DNA of 43,787 nucleotides from contig JACCRD010000002.1 of the NCBI GenBank assembly GCA_013813755.1, positions 1 through 43,787 on the forward strand, read 5' to 3'. Numbering within the stretch: position 1 is the first letter of the stretch; each line of letters begins with the position of its first letter. Positions 5,876 through 14,813 of this stretch are shown here, in pieces. The translations under genes were made by a program, and so were the position numbers. The notes beneath the pieces were generated by a model. That model saw nothing but the letters and a program-made list of their open reading frames with translations, did no database searches and was not told where the DNA came from. Origin of the DNA: Acidobacteriota bacterium. GTDB taxonomy: Bacteria > Acidobacteriota > Blastocatellia > Pyrinomonadales > Pyrinomonadaceae.

Positions 5876-8800
5876 ATGCTGCGAATAAAAAATAGTTTTA
5901 ATTTGTCTTTAGCTCTTTTTCTACTTTTTTTAGTTACTTTTTCCGCATCGGCACAAAAAAACGCCGCTTATCTGACTGAACCGGCTATTTCGCCTGACCG
6001 CAAAGAAATCGCTTTTGTGTCCGGCGGCGATATCTGGACGGTGGCGGCAGGCGGCGGTACGGCGCAGCTGCTTGTTTCGCATCCGGCAAACGAGGCGCGC
6101 CCCATTTATTCGCCGGACGGCAAACGGCTCGCCTTTGTTTCAAACCGGACGGGCGGCGGCGACATCTATGTTTTAAGTTTGGAATCCGGCGATTTATCGC
6201 GTCTGACTTTTGATAGCACGCTTGACCAACTCGATGCGTGGTCGCGCGACGGCAGATGGCTTTATTTTTCCTCGACGAGTAGTGACATTGCCGGAATGAA
6301 CGACATTTTTCGCGTTTCGGCGGAAGGCGGAACACCGATGCAGGTTAGCGCCGACCGCTACACCAATGAGTTTGCCGCAGCGCCTGCGCCGGATAATTTG
6401 AGTTTAGCTTTTACGGCGCGTGGAATTGCGAATGGGCAATGGTGGCGCAAAGGGCGCAGTCATATTGACGAAAGCGAAATCTGGCTCCGGCGCGGTGAAG
6501 GCACAAATGCCGCGTATGAACAAGTTACGCAACGCGGCGCGAAACAATTATGGACAATGTGGAGCGCGGACGGCTTGCGGCTTTATTTTGTTTCTGACCG
6601 CAGCGGCGCCCAAAATATTTGGATGCAGCCGCTCAAAGGTCAGGCGAAACAATTAACCGATTTTACCGACGGGCGCGTTTTGTGGGCAAACATTTCCTAC
6701 GACGGCAAACAAATTGTTTTTGAGCGGAATTTTCGCATCTGGCAGATGAACGCCGATTCCGGCAAGGCGAGCGAAGTTCCGGTTACTTTGCGCGGAACGG
6801 CTTCGAGTCCTCTGACGGAAAGAATAAATCTTTCAACTCAAATCCGAGAGCTTTCGCTTTCGCCCGACGGCAAAAAAATCGCGCTTTTGGCACGTGGCGA
6901 GATTTTCGCAGGCTCTTCCAAAGACGGCGGCGAAGCGGTTCGCATCACGAACACGCCCGCGCCTGAATCATTTCCCGCGTGGTCGCCGGACAGCCGCAAA
7001 CTCGTTTATAATTCGGAACGCGACGGCGTAACTTCAATTTATCAATATGATTTTGCAACCGAAGCCGAAATGCGCCTTTCGAGCAATGGCAATGACGCTT
7101 TGCCGATTTTTTCGCCGGACGGAAAATTTATCGCTTTTATCAGAAACGGGCGCGCACTTTTTGTTTATGACGTAAACTCGAAACAGGAACGCGAATTGTG
7201 CAAAATTTACAGCGATTCGCCGCCCCTTCTGAGCAAACGCAATTATGTCTGGTCGCCCGACAGCCGCTTTCTCGCTTTTTTAACTAACTCCCCCGAGGCG
7301 CGTTCTTATACAAATGTCAGCGTCGCCTCAATCAGCGGCGGCGCTTCTAATATCGCCCGTCCGATCAGCTTTCTCGCTAACTCAAACAGCAGCTCGGTTT
7401 CGTGGAGTCCTGACGGTTCATTTGTTCTTTTCGACAGCAGCCAGCGCACGGAAACCGGCTCGCTCGCTCGCATCGACCTGAAACTCCGCACCCCAAAATT
7501 CCGCGAAGATCAGTTTCGAGACCTTTTCAAACAAGAAAATCCGATGGAAAAGCCACAGCCATTGCCAAGCCCTTCACCCGCCGCGACACCGCTTCCGCAA
7601 ACATCGCCAAGCCCGAGTTCGACACCAGCTGGCGATGATAAAAAAGCTGAAAAACCGGCGGATTCTAAATTAACCGAAATCGTCTTTGAAGATATTCGGC
7701 GGCGTTTGAGCATTTTGCAGACCGGCGTTGACGTCGGCAGCCAGGTGATCAGTCCGGACGGGAAAACATTGCTTGTCTTAGCGTCCGCCGAAGGTCAATT
7801 TAATCTTTACACGATGCCGCTCGACGAATTGGCAGTCGATTCTTCGGCACGGCAGCTAACTTCTACGCCGAATTTTAAGTCTGACGCGCAGTTTTCGCCT
7901 GACTCGAAGGAAGTTTTCTATATTGAAAACGGTCGTGTCAATGTCGTCGGTCTCGATAAACGCGAAGTGCGCCCGCTCAACTTTACTTTGGAAATGAACG
8001 TCAATTTCGCGCAGGAAAAGATGGAAGTTTTTAAACAGGGCTGGCGATTTATGCGCGACAATTTTTACGACGAAAAATTTCACGGCGTGGACTGGGAAGC
8101 AACTCGCAAAATTTATGAACCGATGATTGCCGGAGCGCGCAACAGCGACGAAATACGCCGTCTGATGAATTTGATGGTTGGGGAACTAAACGCTTCGCAT
8201 TTGGGCGTCGGCGCGCCTGCCAATCCCGCGACGCAGCCCGTGCAAGTTGGCAAACTCGGTTTAAGGTTTGACCGTGCCGAATATGAATTGAACGGACGCC
8301 TGAAAATTACGGAAATTATTGCTTTGAGTCCGGCGGGCATTATCCAAAACATCAAAATTGGCGATTATCTTTTGAGCGTTGACGGGACGAAAATTGACGG
8401 CACAACAAATCTCGACGAACTGCTTGAAAATAAAGTCAATCGACGGGTTGTCATTAACGTTTCATCTCTCACGGATGGTTCAAACAAACGCGAAATCGTT
8501 GTTAAACCAATCAGCGGCGGTGCGGAGAAAAATCTTTTGTATCGGCAGTGGGTTGAAGACAATCGCGCATACGTCACGCGCATCAGCAGCAATCGGCTCG
8601 GTTATATTCATCTGCCGGATATGTCTTCAAATTCTTTGTCGCAGATGTATGTTGATTTGGACGCGGAAAACGAAGGCAAAGAAGCGGTCATCATCGACAT
8701 TCGCAACAATAACGGCGGATTCGTCAATCCGTATGTGATTGACGTTTTATCCAGACGCGGCTATTTGAATATGAAAGAGCGCGGCGCGTGGACGGTTCCG

Positions 8801-9160
8801 GCGCGTTCGGCGCTCGGTCAACGCTCTCTCGAACGCCCGACGATTCTTGTCACAAATCAGCATTCGCTCTCGGATGCCGAAGATTTGACGGAAGGTTACC
8901 GCGCTCTGAAACTCGGCAAAGTCGTCGGCGAACCGACCGCCGGATGGATTATCTTCACCTGGAACACGACGCTTTTCGACGGCACCACTTTTCGTCTGCC
9001 GCGTTCGATGATTACGGGCGGCGACGGCAAAAATATGGAACTCAACCCGCGCGGCGTAGATATTCCGGTCACGCGCCCAATCGGTGAAAGCCTTATAAGA
9101 CAGGACAGCCAACTTGACCGCGCGGCGCGTGAACTTCTTGGACAAATCGGAGGGAAATAA
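5876..9160 (+). CDS. Secreted tricorn-like protease (S41 family)
   Basis: A large peptidase of the tricorn type, which cleaves peptides into short products. From the ATG at 5876 it has 1094 residues and begins directly with a signal peptide (about 1-27, ending FSASAQ). An upstream ATG at 5795 would add 27 polar residues. The N-terminal half holds repeated TolB/PD40 beta-propeller blades (repeated SPDGK and SPDSR motifs). A Pro/Ser-rich linker near 560-600 leads to a second, shorter propeller segment, then a core domain, a PDZ domain (about 800-890) and the S41 catalytic domain. Visible active-site residues are S774-H775 (LNASHLGVG), S999-D1000 (HSLSDAED) and E1055 (MELNPRGVD), matching S745/H746, S965/D966 and E1023 of archaeal tricorn. 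The signal peptide puts it in the periplasm or outside, unlike the cytosolic archaeal enzyme. It stands alone. Confidence 0.9.
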   Translation: MLRIKNSFNLSLALFLLFLVTFSASAQKNAAYLTEPAISPDRKEIAFVSGGDIWTVAAGGGTAQLLVSHPANEARPIYSPDGKRLAFVSNRTGGGDIYVLSLESGDLSRLTFDSTLDQLDAWSRDGRWLYFSSTSSDIAGMNDIFRVSAEGGTPMQVSADRYTNEFAAAPAPDNLSLAFTARGIANGQWWRKGRSHIDESEIWLRRGEGTNAAYEQVTQRGAKQLWTMWSADGLRLYFVSDRSGAQNIWMQPLKGQAKQLTDFTDGRVLWANISYDGKQIVFERNFRIWQMNADSGKASEVPVTLRGTASSPLTERINLSTQIRELSLSPDGKKIALLARGEIFAGSSKDGGEAVRITNTPAPESFPAWSPDSRKLVYNSERDGVTSIYQYDFATEAEMRLSSNGNDALPIFSPDGKFIAFIRNGRALFVYDVNSKQERELCKIYSDSPPLLSKRNYVWSPDSRFLAFLTNSPEARSYTNVSVASISGGASNIARPISFLANSNSSSVSWSPDGSFVLFDSSQRTETGSLARIDLKLRTPKFREDQFRDLFKQENPMEKPQPLPSPSPAATPLPQTSPSPSSTPAGDDKKAEKPADSKLTEIVFEDIRRRLSILQTGVDVGSQVISPDGKTLLVLASAEGQFNLYTMPLDELAVDSSARQLTSTPNFKSDAQFSPDSKEVFYIENGRVNVVGLDKREVRPLNFTLEMNVNFAQEKMEVFKQGWRFMRDNFYDEKFHGVDWEATRKIYEPMIAGARNSDEIRRLMNLMVGELNASHLGVGAPANPATQPVQVGKLGLRFDRAEYELNGRLKITEIIALSPAGIIQNIKIGDYLLSVDGTKIDGTTNLDELLENKVNRRVVINVSSLTDGSNKREIVVKPISGGAEKNLLYRQWVEDNRAYVTRISSNRLGYIHLPDMSSNSLSQMYVDLDAENEGKEAVIIDIRNNNGGFVNPYVIDVLSRRGYLNMKERGAWTVPARSALGQRSLERPTILVTNQHSLSDAEDLTEGYRALKLGKVVGEPTAGWIIFTWNTTLFDGTTFRLPRSMITGGDGKNMELNPRGVDIPVTRPIGESLIRQDSQLDRAARELLGQIGGK

Positions 9161-9251
9161 ACGAGACGGAGAAGAGGAGAAGATCGAAGGCAATTCGACT
9201 TGCTCCCTGTTTCTTTGTCTCCTTATCTTCTTCTCTCGCCTTCTCCTTGTA
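9161..9251. other. Purine/pyrimidine-skewed spacer between convergent genes
   Basis: The first third is a run of G/A-rich sequence (gagacggagaagaggagaag) and the last half is T/C-rich (ttatcttcttctctcgcctt). The two parts are roughly complementary and could form an imperfect long hairpin. It lies between the tricorn gene and a convergent VWFA gene and may act as a poor bidirectional terminator or be a dispersed repeat remnant. Confidence 0.4.
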
Positions 9252-10622
9252 TTATTTCGGTGCGGAAGTTCTGCCCGTGCGAGTAATGGCAATTCTTTTT
9301 TCTTTGTTCGCGCTCTCGGCGACAGACACTTTTATTTTTCGGAAATTTCCGTCGCGGGTCTCGTTTGTCGGAGCGTATGAAATTAAATACTGCGTGCGCA
9401 GTTCGCCGGAAATATCGGCGGCGATTTGTGGAAGTTCATCAATTGAATTTGGAAAATAAACTTTTCCTCCCGTTTCCTGCGATAGACGAGTTAAAAAAGT
9501 CTTTGCTTTTTCCTGACGATTTGTACCGCTCGCGTCAGGTTCTTTCTCTAAACTATTGACAAATCCAACGGCGTAAACCTGCACATTCGACGCGCGCAGC
9601 AATTCGAAAAGTTGTTGTTCCTGAAAAGAACTGCCGCGGTCTTCGCCGTCTGAAACAACAATTAGCGCACGGAGCTTAATATCATCTTTTTTCCGGGAGT
9701 TTTGATATTGGTCAACCTTTTTTGCCGCCAGATAAACCGCATCAATAATCGCCGTTTGTCCGCCCTCGACGAATAAATTATCGAGCGCATTGTTAAGCGA
9801 AGTTTTATTGGTCGTAAAATCCTGTACGACCTCGATTTTATCTTTGCTGACAAAACGAACAATGGTCGACTCATCCTGGGGGCGATTTTTACCCACTAAA
9901 ATTTTTCCGGCTTCGATAACCCTTTCAAGCTGGGAGCGAAGCGAACGCGAGTTGTCAATGACGAGAGCGTTGATTGTTGGAACTTCGACTGTTGTTAAAG
10001 AAGTAATCGGCTGCAGCACATTGTCTTCGTAAACTTCAAAGTGCGTCTGATTCAAATTGTTGACCGAGCGATTATTGTTGTCAACAACGCGGACATTTAT
10101 GCTGACTTCTTCCGTATCGACGCGAAGAATCTCTTCGTCTTCAACCGGAATTGGAGATGCCGCCGGAGAAGGCGTCGAGCTAATTGAAGGCGACGGGCTG
10201 GCAGGCGACGGGCTAACAGCCGGTGTCGCTTCTACAATCGGCGCCGGAGAAGGTGACGGATTGCCAGCCGCTACTTCTTTTACAATCGGCGCGGGAGTTG
10301 AGACGACTGTTTCCGGAGTTGGGACGATTTCTGTCTGCGGCGTTTGTTTAACTGTTTCCGCCTTTACGACCGAACCGATTGTGTCTTTGCGAATCCAACC
10401 TTTAACTGTTCTGTCCGATACGGATACGTAATACCAACCTTTTGTGTCCTGAGCTTTTTCAAAAGTGACTTTCTCTCCCTTTTGAACCGTTTGAACTTTT
10501 TCCGAATTCGAATCGGGTAATTTACGCAAAAAAGTTGACGTTACGATTACTTCCGCCTGCTTTTGAGCAAAAACTGAAAAGGTAAAAAATAAAGTTAAAA
10601 CTACGGTGATAAAAACTTTCAT
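9252..10622 (-). CDS. Exported VWFA-domain protein with N-terminal SH3 domain
   Basis: This 456-residue protein starts at the ATG at 10622, which gives an immediate signal peptide (about 1-20, ending FAQ). A longer frame to 10694 adds an unlikely N-terminus. Residues about 24-86 form a bacterial SH3 domain (RKLPDSNSEKVQTVQKGEKV and GWYYVSV). Residues about 90-160 are a Pro/Ser/Thr linker. The rest is a VWFA domain of the acidobacterial type, with the metal site D223-x-S225-x-S227 in IDNSRS and the ending RTQYLISYAP. VWFA domains bind ligands through a divalent metal. SH3 domains of this kind often bind cell wall or peptides. The partner is unknown. A second VWFA protein lies two genes upstream in the same direction. 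Confidence 0.85.
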   Translation of the reverse strand: MKVFITVVLTLFFTFSVFAQKQAEVIVTSTFLRKLPDSNSEKVQTVQKGEKVTFEKAQDTKGWYYVSVSDRTVKGWIRKDTIGSVVKAETVKQTPQTEIVPTPETVVSTPAPIVKEVAAGNPSPSPAPIVEATPAVSPSPASPSPSISSTPSPAASPIPVEDEEILRVDTEEVSINVRVVDNNNRSVNNLNQTHFEVYEDNVLQPITSLTTVEVPTINALVIDNSRSLRSQLERVIEAGKILVGKNRPQDESTIVRFVSKDKIEVVQDFTTNKTSLNNALDNLFVEGGQTAIIDAVYLAAKKVDQYQNSRKKDDIKLRALIVVSDGEDRGSSFQEQQLFELLRASNVQVYAVGFVNSLEKEPDASGTNRQEKAKTFLTRLSQETGGKVYFPNSIDELPQIAADISGELRTQYLISYAPTNETRDGNFRKIKVSVAESANKEKRIAITRTGRTSAPK

Positions 10623-10708
10623 AAATATCGTGAGCCACTGGTGCTGCGATTGAGGCGGCAACGACTGATTTTTGTTTAACTTAAATCTGCACAAAAAACG
10701 AAATGACT

Positions 10709-11281
10709 TTATTTAGTGACGAAAGAATTCAAATAATTGTCAATTTCGGGAGTATCTATTTCACTTTCAGGCAGAACAGCCAGCAGCAGATAAAACCGCT
10801 TGCCGTGAAAAAACATCCGCATCCGTTCCACTCGATACTTTGTTCTTACCTGACTTTCGCGTCCCGTCACTATACCGTCCGGTATTTTTATACGAACTTC
10901 ACGACCCTTCACTGTGCCGTTTGTAAATTCCTCGTCTTTAAGCAGTTGACCTTTAGCGGCTTCGACCGCATCGTCGCGGATTTTCTTATAATAAGCCTTA
11001 TAATTAGGTTTCCACGGAACGTATCTTTTTGGAGAATCTCTATAGATGACGGCAAAAAAACCATTGTGATCGCTATACGAGTAGCTGCCCATCGTGCTGC
11101 GAGACTGCTGCTGCGCCTCGCTGTCGGGCTTCAAAGCGCCGGGCGCGAGAATACTCCAAGCACCGTTGTCCGGGCTAAAAGTGTTCCAGGTTCTACCTTG
11201 AGCGAAAGCGGCGCCGCTTAAAACAAGAAGAACTCCGAGAATTTGTAATAATTTGTTCGTCCGAATCTTAACCTTAAACAT
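10709..11281 (-). CDS. Secreted protein of unknown function
   Basis: A 190-residue protein with a signal peptide (about 1-27, ending GAAFAQ). The mature part starts with a WNTFSPDNGAWSILAPG segment, resembling the opening of small beta-sandwich proteins of unknown function that follow a 'the data must be fitted' style of Ser/Pro-rich strand. Later comes a Lys/Tyr-rich helical stretch (about 85-115) and a C-terminal strand region with RFYLLLAVLPE and IDNYLNSF. No catalytic motif is visible. It sits between two VWFA proteins on the same strand, with gaps of 86 and 78 nt, so a shared transcript and a shared surface role are possible. The function is not recognised. Confidence 0.75.
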   Translation of the reverse strand: MFKVKIRTNKLLQILGVLLVLSGAAFAQGRTWNTFSPDNGAWSILAPGALKPDSEAQQQSRSTMGSYSYSDHNGFFAVIYRDSPKRYVPWKPNYKAYYKKIRDDAVEAAKGQLLKDEEFTNGTVKGREVRIKIPDGIVTGRESQVRTKYRVERMRMFFHGKRFYLLLAVLPESEIDTPEIDNYLNSFVTK

Positions 11282-11323
11282 AATTTCTCACATTAATTAT
11301 TGAAACAGTTTCACGACAAAATT

Positions 11324-11349
11324 TTCGCGGGTAAGCTTCGCGGGTAAGC
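11324..11349. repeat. 13-bp perfect tandem repeat
   Basis: The unit ttcgcgggtaagc occurs twice in tandem just downstream of the VWFA gene that ends at 11360 and upstream of the gene that starts at 11281. The repeat could shape the spacer of this transcript. No known site matches. Confidence 0.8.
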
Positions 11350-11359
11350 TATGAAAATA

Positions 11360-12418
11360 TTATAACTGTTTAGCGCGAAATTTTCCGCGCGTGCGAACTA
11401 CGGCTCCCGCCCGCTCAACTTTAACAGTAATATCGTGAACAGACGCGGCGTTTGCCGCATCTTTCGAGCGATAACCGAGCCGGTATTGCTGTCTCAATTC
11501 GCCGGCAACTTTTTTAAAAATTTCCTTTAACTGCGGCGTATTGCTCAGGTAAAATCTGCCGGCGGTGGCATCGGACATTTCTCTTAAAGAATTGACCGCT
11601 TCAATATCAGCCGCTTTTTCGCGAATTTTGATTTCTGAATCATCAGGCGCTCCTACCCCGGCGGGAATCCAAACCGAATATCCCTTTTTCTTTTTTTGAG
11701 GCTTCTTTTTGCGCGGCTTACTTTCTTTTTCTTCCTTAACCGTTCCGTCCGGTGCGATTACCAGATTATTAAAACCTTCGCCTGTTTTATAATGGATGGT
11801 GTAAATCAATACGTCTGATTCTTCGAGCTGGTTTAATAATTGATTTTTTGTGATCGAACTTCCGAAATCTTTACCGTCCGAGAGCAGAACAATTACTTTG
11901 CGACCTTCAATATCAGCAAACGACTTCTGAGCGATTTGCTCGACCGCATTATGAATAATCGTTCCGTCCTGCGCGGCGGTTTGAACTTTGTCGAGCGAGT
12001 CCCGGAGCGTTTGCTGATCGGAAGAGAACGAATTGAGAATTTTTACTTGGGAGTCGAATGTCGCTATCAAACATTGGTCGTTCGGATTCAATAATCCGAC
12101 AAAATCTTTGGCGGCATCTTTGATTTTTTCCAAAGCGGCTGTAGTGCTTCCGCTGGTGTCAAGCAGCAGAGCGATATTTAGCGGTTCATCATAAGTCGCA
12201 AAAAACGAAATGTTTTGTTTTACGCCGTCTTCGAAAACGGTAAAATCCTGCTTCTTCAAACCGGAAATATAATGTCCTTCGCGGTCGCTGACGGTAACCG
12301 GAACGCTGACCAGAGTCTTTTCTGGTTTTTTAATTTTCGCGGGTTCAGTGATTTGAGCGTGCAATTGAATCGGAAGAGTCAAAAGCATCGAGAAAAATAA
12401 TGTAAAAATGAATTTCAT
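11360..12418 (-). CDS. Exported VWFA-domain protein, acidobacterial type
   Basis: This 352-residue protein starts at the ATG at 12418, which gives a signal peptide (about 1-22, ending LHAQ). The frame extending to 12469 adds a non-signal N-terminus. A short beta segment (VSVPVTVSDREGHYISGLKK) precedes the VWFA domain with metal site D87-x-S89-x-S91 (LDTSGST). Near 224-233 there is a strongly basic insertion (PRKKKPQKKKKG). The domain ends with LRQQYRLGYRSK, like its relative at 9252-10622. It lacks an SH3 domain. It is the upstream member of a same-strand group of three secreted proteins and is likely a periplasmic or surface ligand-binding protein. The partner is unknown. Confidence 0.85.
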   Translation of the reverse strand: MKFIFTLFFSMLLTLPIQLHAQITEPAKIKKPEKTLVSVPVTVSDREGHYISGLKKQDFTVFEDGVKQNISFFATYDEPLNIALLLDTSGSTTAALEKIKDAAKDFVGLLNPNDQCLIATFDSQVKILNSFSSDQQTLRDSLDKVQTAAQDGTIIHNAVEQIAQKSFADIEGRKVIVLLSDGKDFGSSITKNQLLNQLEESDVLIYTIHYKTGEGFNNLVIAPDGTVKEEKESKPRKKKPQKKKKGYSVWIPAGVGAPDDSEIKIREKAADIEAVNSLREMSDATAGRFYLSNTPQLKEIFKKVAGELRQQYRLGYRSKDAANAASVHDITVKVERAGAVVRTRGKFRAKQL

Positions 12419-12529
12419 AACTTTTTGTTTTATTCCAAAGTATAGATTTACGAGTCTTTGGCGTATCAAAGTTTAAAATTATAGTTAATTTTTATTAAAT
12501 AAGTCCAATTCCGTTAGTTACCTGGCTTA

Positions 12530-13735
12530 TCAATCAGTTGGCACAATCCGCAGAATCCGGTCATCTTCCCGGCTTGCATCACCGCGTCCATCGCGGTTAG
12601 AGGTTGAAAAATAAATCGAGCCGTCAGGCGCTTCCGCAATTTCACGAATTCGTCCATAAGTTTTCACTAGCAGACGTTCCTGGCTGACAACTTTTCTGCC
12701 CTCAAACACAAGCCGGATGATTGCTTCGCCTTTGAGCGCGCCGAAAAAGAAATTACCCTTAAATTCGGGGAAAAGATTGCCGCGATAAAACATTCCGCTT
12801 GCCGGAGCGACGGCGGGCGAATACTCAACAATCGGCGTTTCCATTCCTTCACGTTTTGTTTTGTGACTGATTTTTGCCCAACCGTAATTCTTTCCGCGTT
12901 CGACGATATTCACTTCGTCGCCGCCGGAACGCTTAAAGAGCGACACGCCGTCAATCAGGCTCGGACCGTGTTCGGTTTGAAACATCAAGCCGGTTTCGGG
13001 CTGAAAATCCATCCCTTGCGCGTTGCGGTGACCGTAAGTCCAGATTTCGGGACGCGCTCCTTTTTGATTCACAAACGGATTATCCGCTGGGACTGTGCCG
13101 TCATCGTTTAGCCGCAAAGTTTTTCCGCCCAAAGTTTCGAGCTTTTGTCCCTGACTTTGTTTGGTCGCATCGCCGGTCGTAATGTAAAGTTTTCCGTCGG
13201 GACTAAACTTGAGGCGCGTTCCGGCGTGAAAGCGCGCTGCCGGAATCATTTCGACAATTGTTTTTGCGTCAATCAGTTCAGTGCCGGTTTCGCGGTAGCG
13301 CACGACTTTGACGTGCTGATTACCGTTTTTTTGATAAGCGTAAGCGAGATACAAAAAATGATTGCTCGCAAACTGCGGATGCAGAGCCATCCCCATCAAA
13401 CCGCTTTCGCCGGACGGTTCAACTTCTGAAATGACAGCGAGCGTTTCACTGCGCAGTTTGCCGTTTTCGATCACGCGAAGTCGTCCGGGTCGCTCGGTAA
13501 AAAACGTTCGTCCGTCGGGCGCAAAAACGATTGACCAAACGACTTCCAAATTCGTCGCCACTGTCTCGACCTTGAACTTCGGCGTGACAGCAGGCGCATT
13601 AAAAATTGATCGATCTTCTTCAGCTGACTTAGTTTCAAAAGCATCTGCAATTGGCGAAGAGGCGCAAGCGACGTTTGCCAGCAGCGCGATTAAAAAAAGA
13701 ATTCGACACGCAAACAGATTTATTTTTATCAGCAT
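12530..13735 (-). CDS. PQQ-dependent sugar dehydrogenase-like protein
   Basis: A 401-residue exported protein of the glucose/sorbosone dehydrogenase family, six-bladed propellers that oxidise aldoses in the periplasm with pyrroloquinoline quinone. Typical landmarks are VWSIVFAPDGRTFFTERPG near 66-84, GLMGMALHPQF near 111, HAGTRLKFSPDGKLYITTGD near 167-186, YGHRNAQGMDFQPETG near 234-249 and GDEVNIVERGKNYGW near 273-287. A signal sequence is present, ending in a Cys (LLANVACASS). The lipobox is not canonical because Asn is at -3, so a lipoprotein is possible but unsure. Some family members are not dehydrogenases. No PQQ biosynthesis genes are in the window. It is separated by 111 nt from the VWFA gene downstream. 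Confidence 0.87.
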   Translation of the reverse strand: MLIKINLFACRILFLIALLANVACASSPIADAFETKSAEEDRSIFNAPAVTPKFKVETVATNLEVVWSIVFAPDGRTFFTERPGRLRVIENGKLRSETLAVISEVEPSGESGLMGMALHPQFASNHFLYLAYAYQKNGNQHVKVVRYRETGTELIDAKTIVEMIPAARFHAGTRLKFSPDGKLYITTGDATKQSQGQKLETLGGKTLRLNDDGTVPADNPFVNQKGARPEIWTYGHRNAQGMDFQPETGLMFQTEHGPSLIDGVSLFKRSGGDEVNIVERGKNYGWAKISHKTKREGMETPIVEYSPAVAPASGMFYRGNLFPEFKGNFFFGALKGEAIIRLVFEGRKVVSQERLLVKTYGRIREIAEAPDGSIYFSTSNRDGRGDASREDDRILRIVPTD

Positions 13736-13914
13736 TTATAAAACTTCTTTCACAAAATATTAATTGCTTAATTTTGATGCGGCTTGTTAAAATTCGGCGC
13801 GCATAAATTTTTTAACAATTTTTAGTTTTAGCGATTGGGCTGAAATTATGACCGGAAACATCTCTAAAAATCTTGTGTTTGCTTAACGAGCAAAGCATAT
13901 TCTAAACTGTTCGA

Positions 13915-14463
13915 ATGCGCTCTAACTTTCTAAAATTACCTTTTTTGTTAATCTTGCCGCTGATTTTTTGGCTGCCTTGCGCGGCACAGGAAACTTGCCA
14001 GGTAGAATTAAAAGACGCACCGACGTTCTTTAATTTGAGGCTTGGGATGACTGCGCCCCAAGTGCAGAATGTTGTCGGAAAAAAGTTGAAGGTAAAAGTC
14101 AAAAAAAAGGGCGAGCGCACCTTTTTTCAAAACTTTATTAAACAACCGCCGCCGAATACTTTGAGCGGTGTCCGGGCTTTATATCTCCGCTTTTTTAACG
14201 GCGCGCTGTACCAGATTGAAATTTTTTACGAGGAAACAACCGTTTGGAAAACCGTTGCTTCTTCTGCTGAAGTTTTTTCGGCAAAGTTGAATTTAGCGCA
14301 GTCATTTCAGGAAAACACAATGAAGCGGATCGAATCAAAATGCATCGGATTTTCACTTATGGCGGATAATGTTCTGAACCCGCGAATTGAGTTGACTAAT
14401 GAAATGATTCGCGCTCAAGTTTTGGAACTTAGACGGCGCGAAGAGGAAAATAAGAAAAAATGA
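13915..14463 (+). CDS. Secreted protein of unknown function
   Basis: A 182-residue protein starting at the ATG at 13915. It has a hydrophobic signal peptide (about 1-24, ending PCAAQ) with no clear Shine-Dalgarno. A possible promoter (TTGTGT 13873-13878, 17 nt, CATATT 13896-13901) would put the transcript start only a few bases before the ATG, giving an almost leaderless message. The mature protein opens with a LRLGMTAPQVQNVVG segment typical of small periplasmic domains (SmpA/OmlA-like 'LxxGMTxxQV' motif). Then follow Lys-rich and Phe/Tyr-rich strand segments and a charged C-terminal helix ending in a Lys/Glu run. The motif hints at an outer-membrane assembly or inhibitor-like fold, which is inference. 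Downstream there is no partner gene. Confidence 0.7.
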   Translation: MRSNFLKLPFLLILPLIFWLPCAAQETCQVELKDAPTFFNLRLGMTAPQVQNVVGKKLKVKVKKKGERTFFQNFIKQPPPNTLSGVRALYLRFFNGALYQIEIFYEETTVWKTVASSAEVFSAKLNLAQSFQENTMKRIESKCIGFSLMADNVLNPRIELTNEMIRAQVLELRRREEENKKK

Positions 14464-14813
14464 GTATGAAGGTATTAAATCAATCAAAAATTATCAAGGA
14501 ACGCCGCCCAAACAGCCGCGTAGAAAGACAGCCGATTCGAGCGAATTGAATTGTCTGTCCATTACAAAAATAATCGCGTATAAATTTATGAAAAACCATT
14601 TGCGCGTCCTTTGTGCGGATAACGACATACTTGTGAAAATGTCGGTCGGGAAACAGAGATAATTAACATTTGAACACCGTCAATTTTGAAAACTCAAAGT
14701 TTCGTAGGAACGGCATATTTTTACGTCGCTTCTATGGAGCTCAAAAGCCCTTCGCTCTCATTTATACAAACATTACGCTCCTCCAAAGTTATTTTTTTGA
14801 ATTTTCAAATCTT
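14464..14813. other. Spacer without a convincing gene
   Basis: About 350 bp between the secreted protein and the Rieske gene. A short frame at 14588-14662 (24 codons) begins MKNHLRVLCADNDILVKMS, resembling the first strand and acidic pocket of a response-regulator receiver. It closes at once, and with two or three frameshifts it continues to resemble a receiver. It may be a decayed fragment. Otherwise nothing is seen. Confidence 0.4.

Noticed and set aside
10057..10431. A Gly/Thr-rich plus-strand frame opposite the VWFA gene
   Set aside because: It comes from the mirror of the Pro/Ser linker repeats of the real minus-strand gene.
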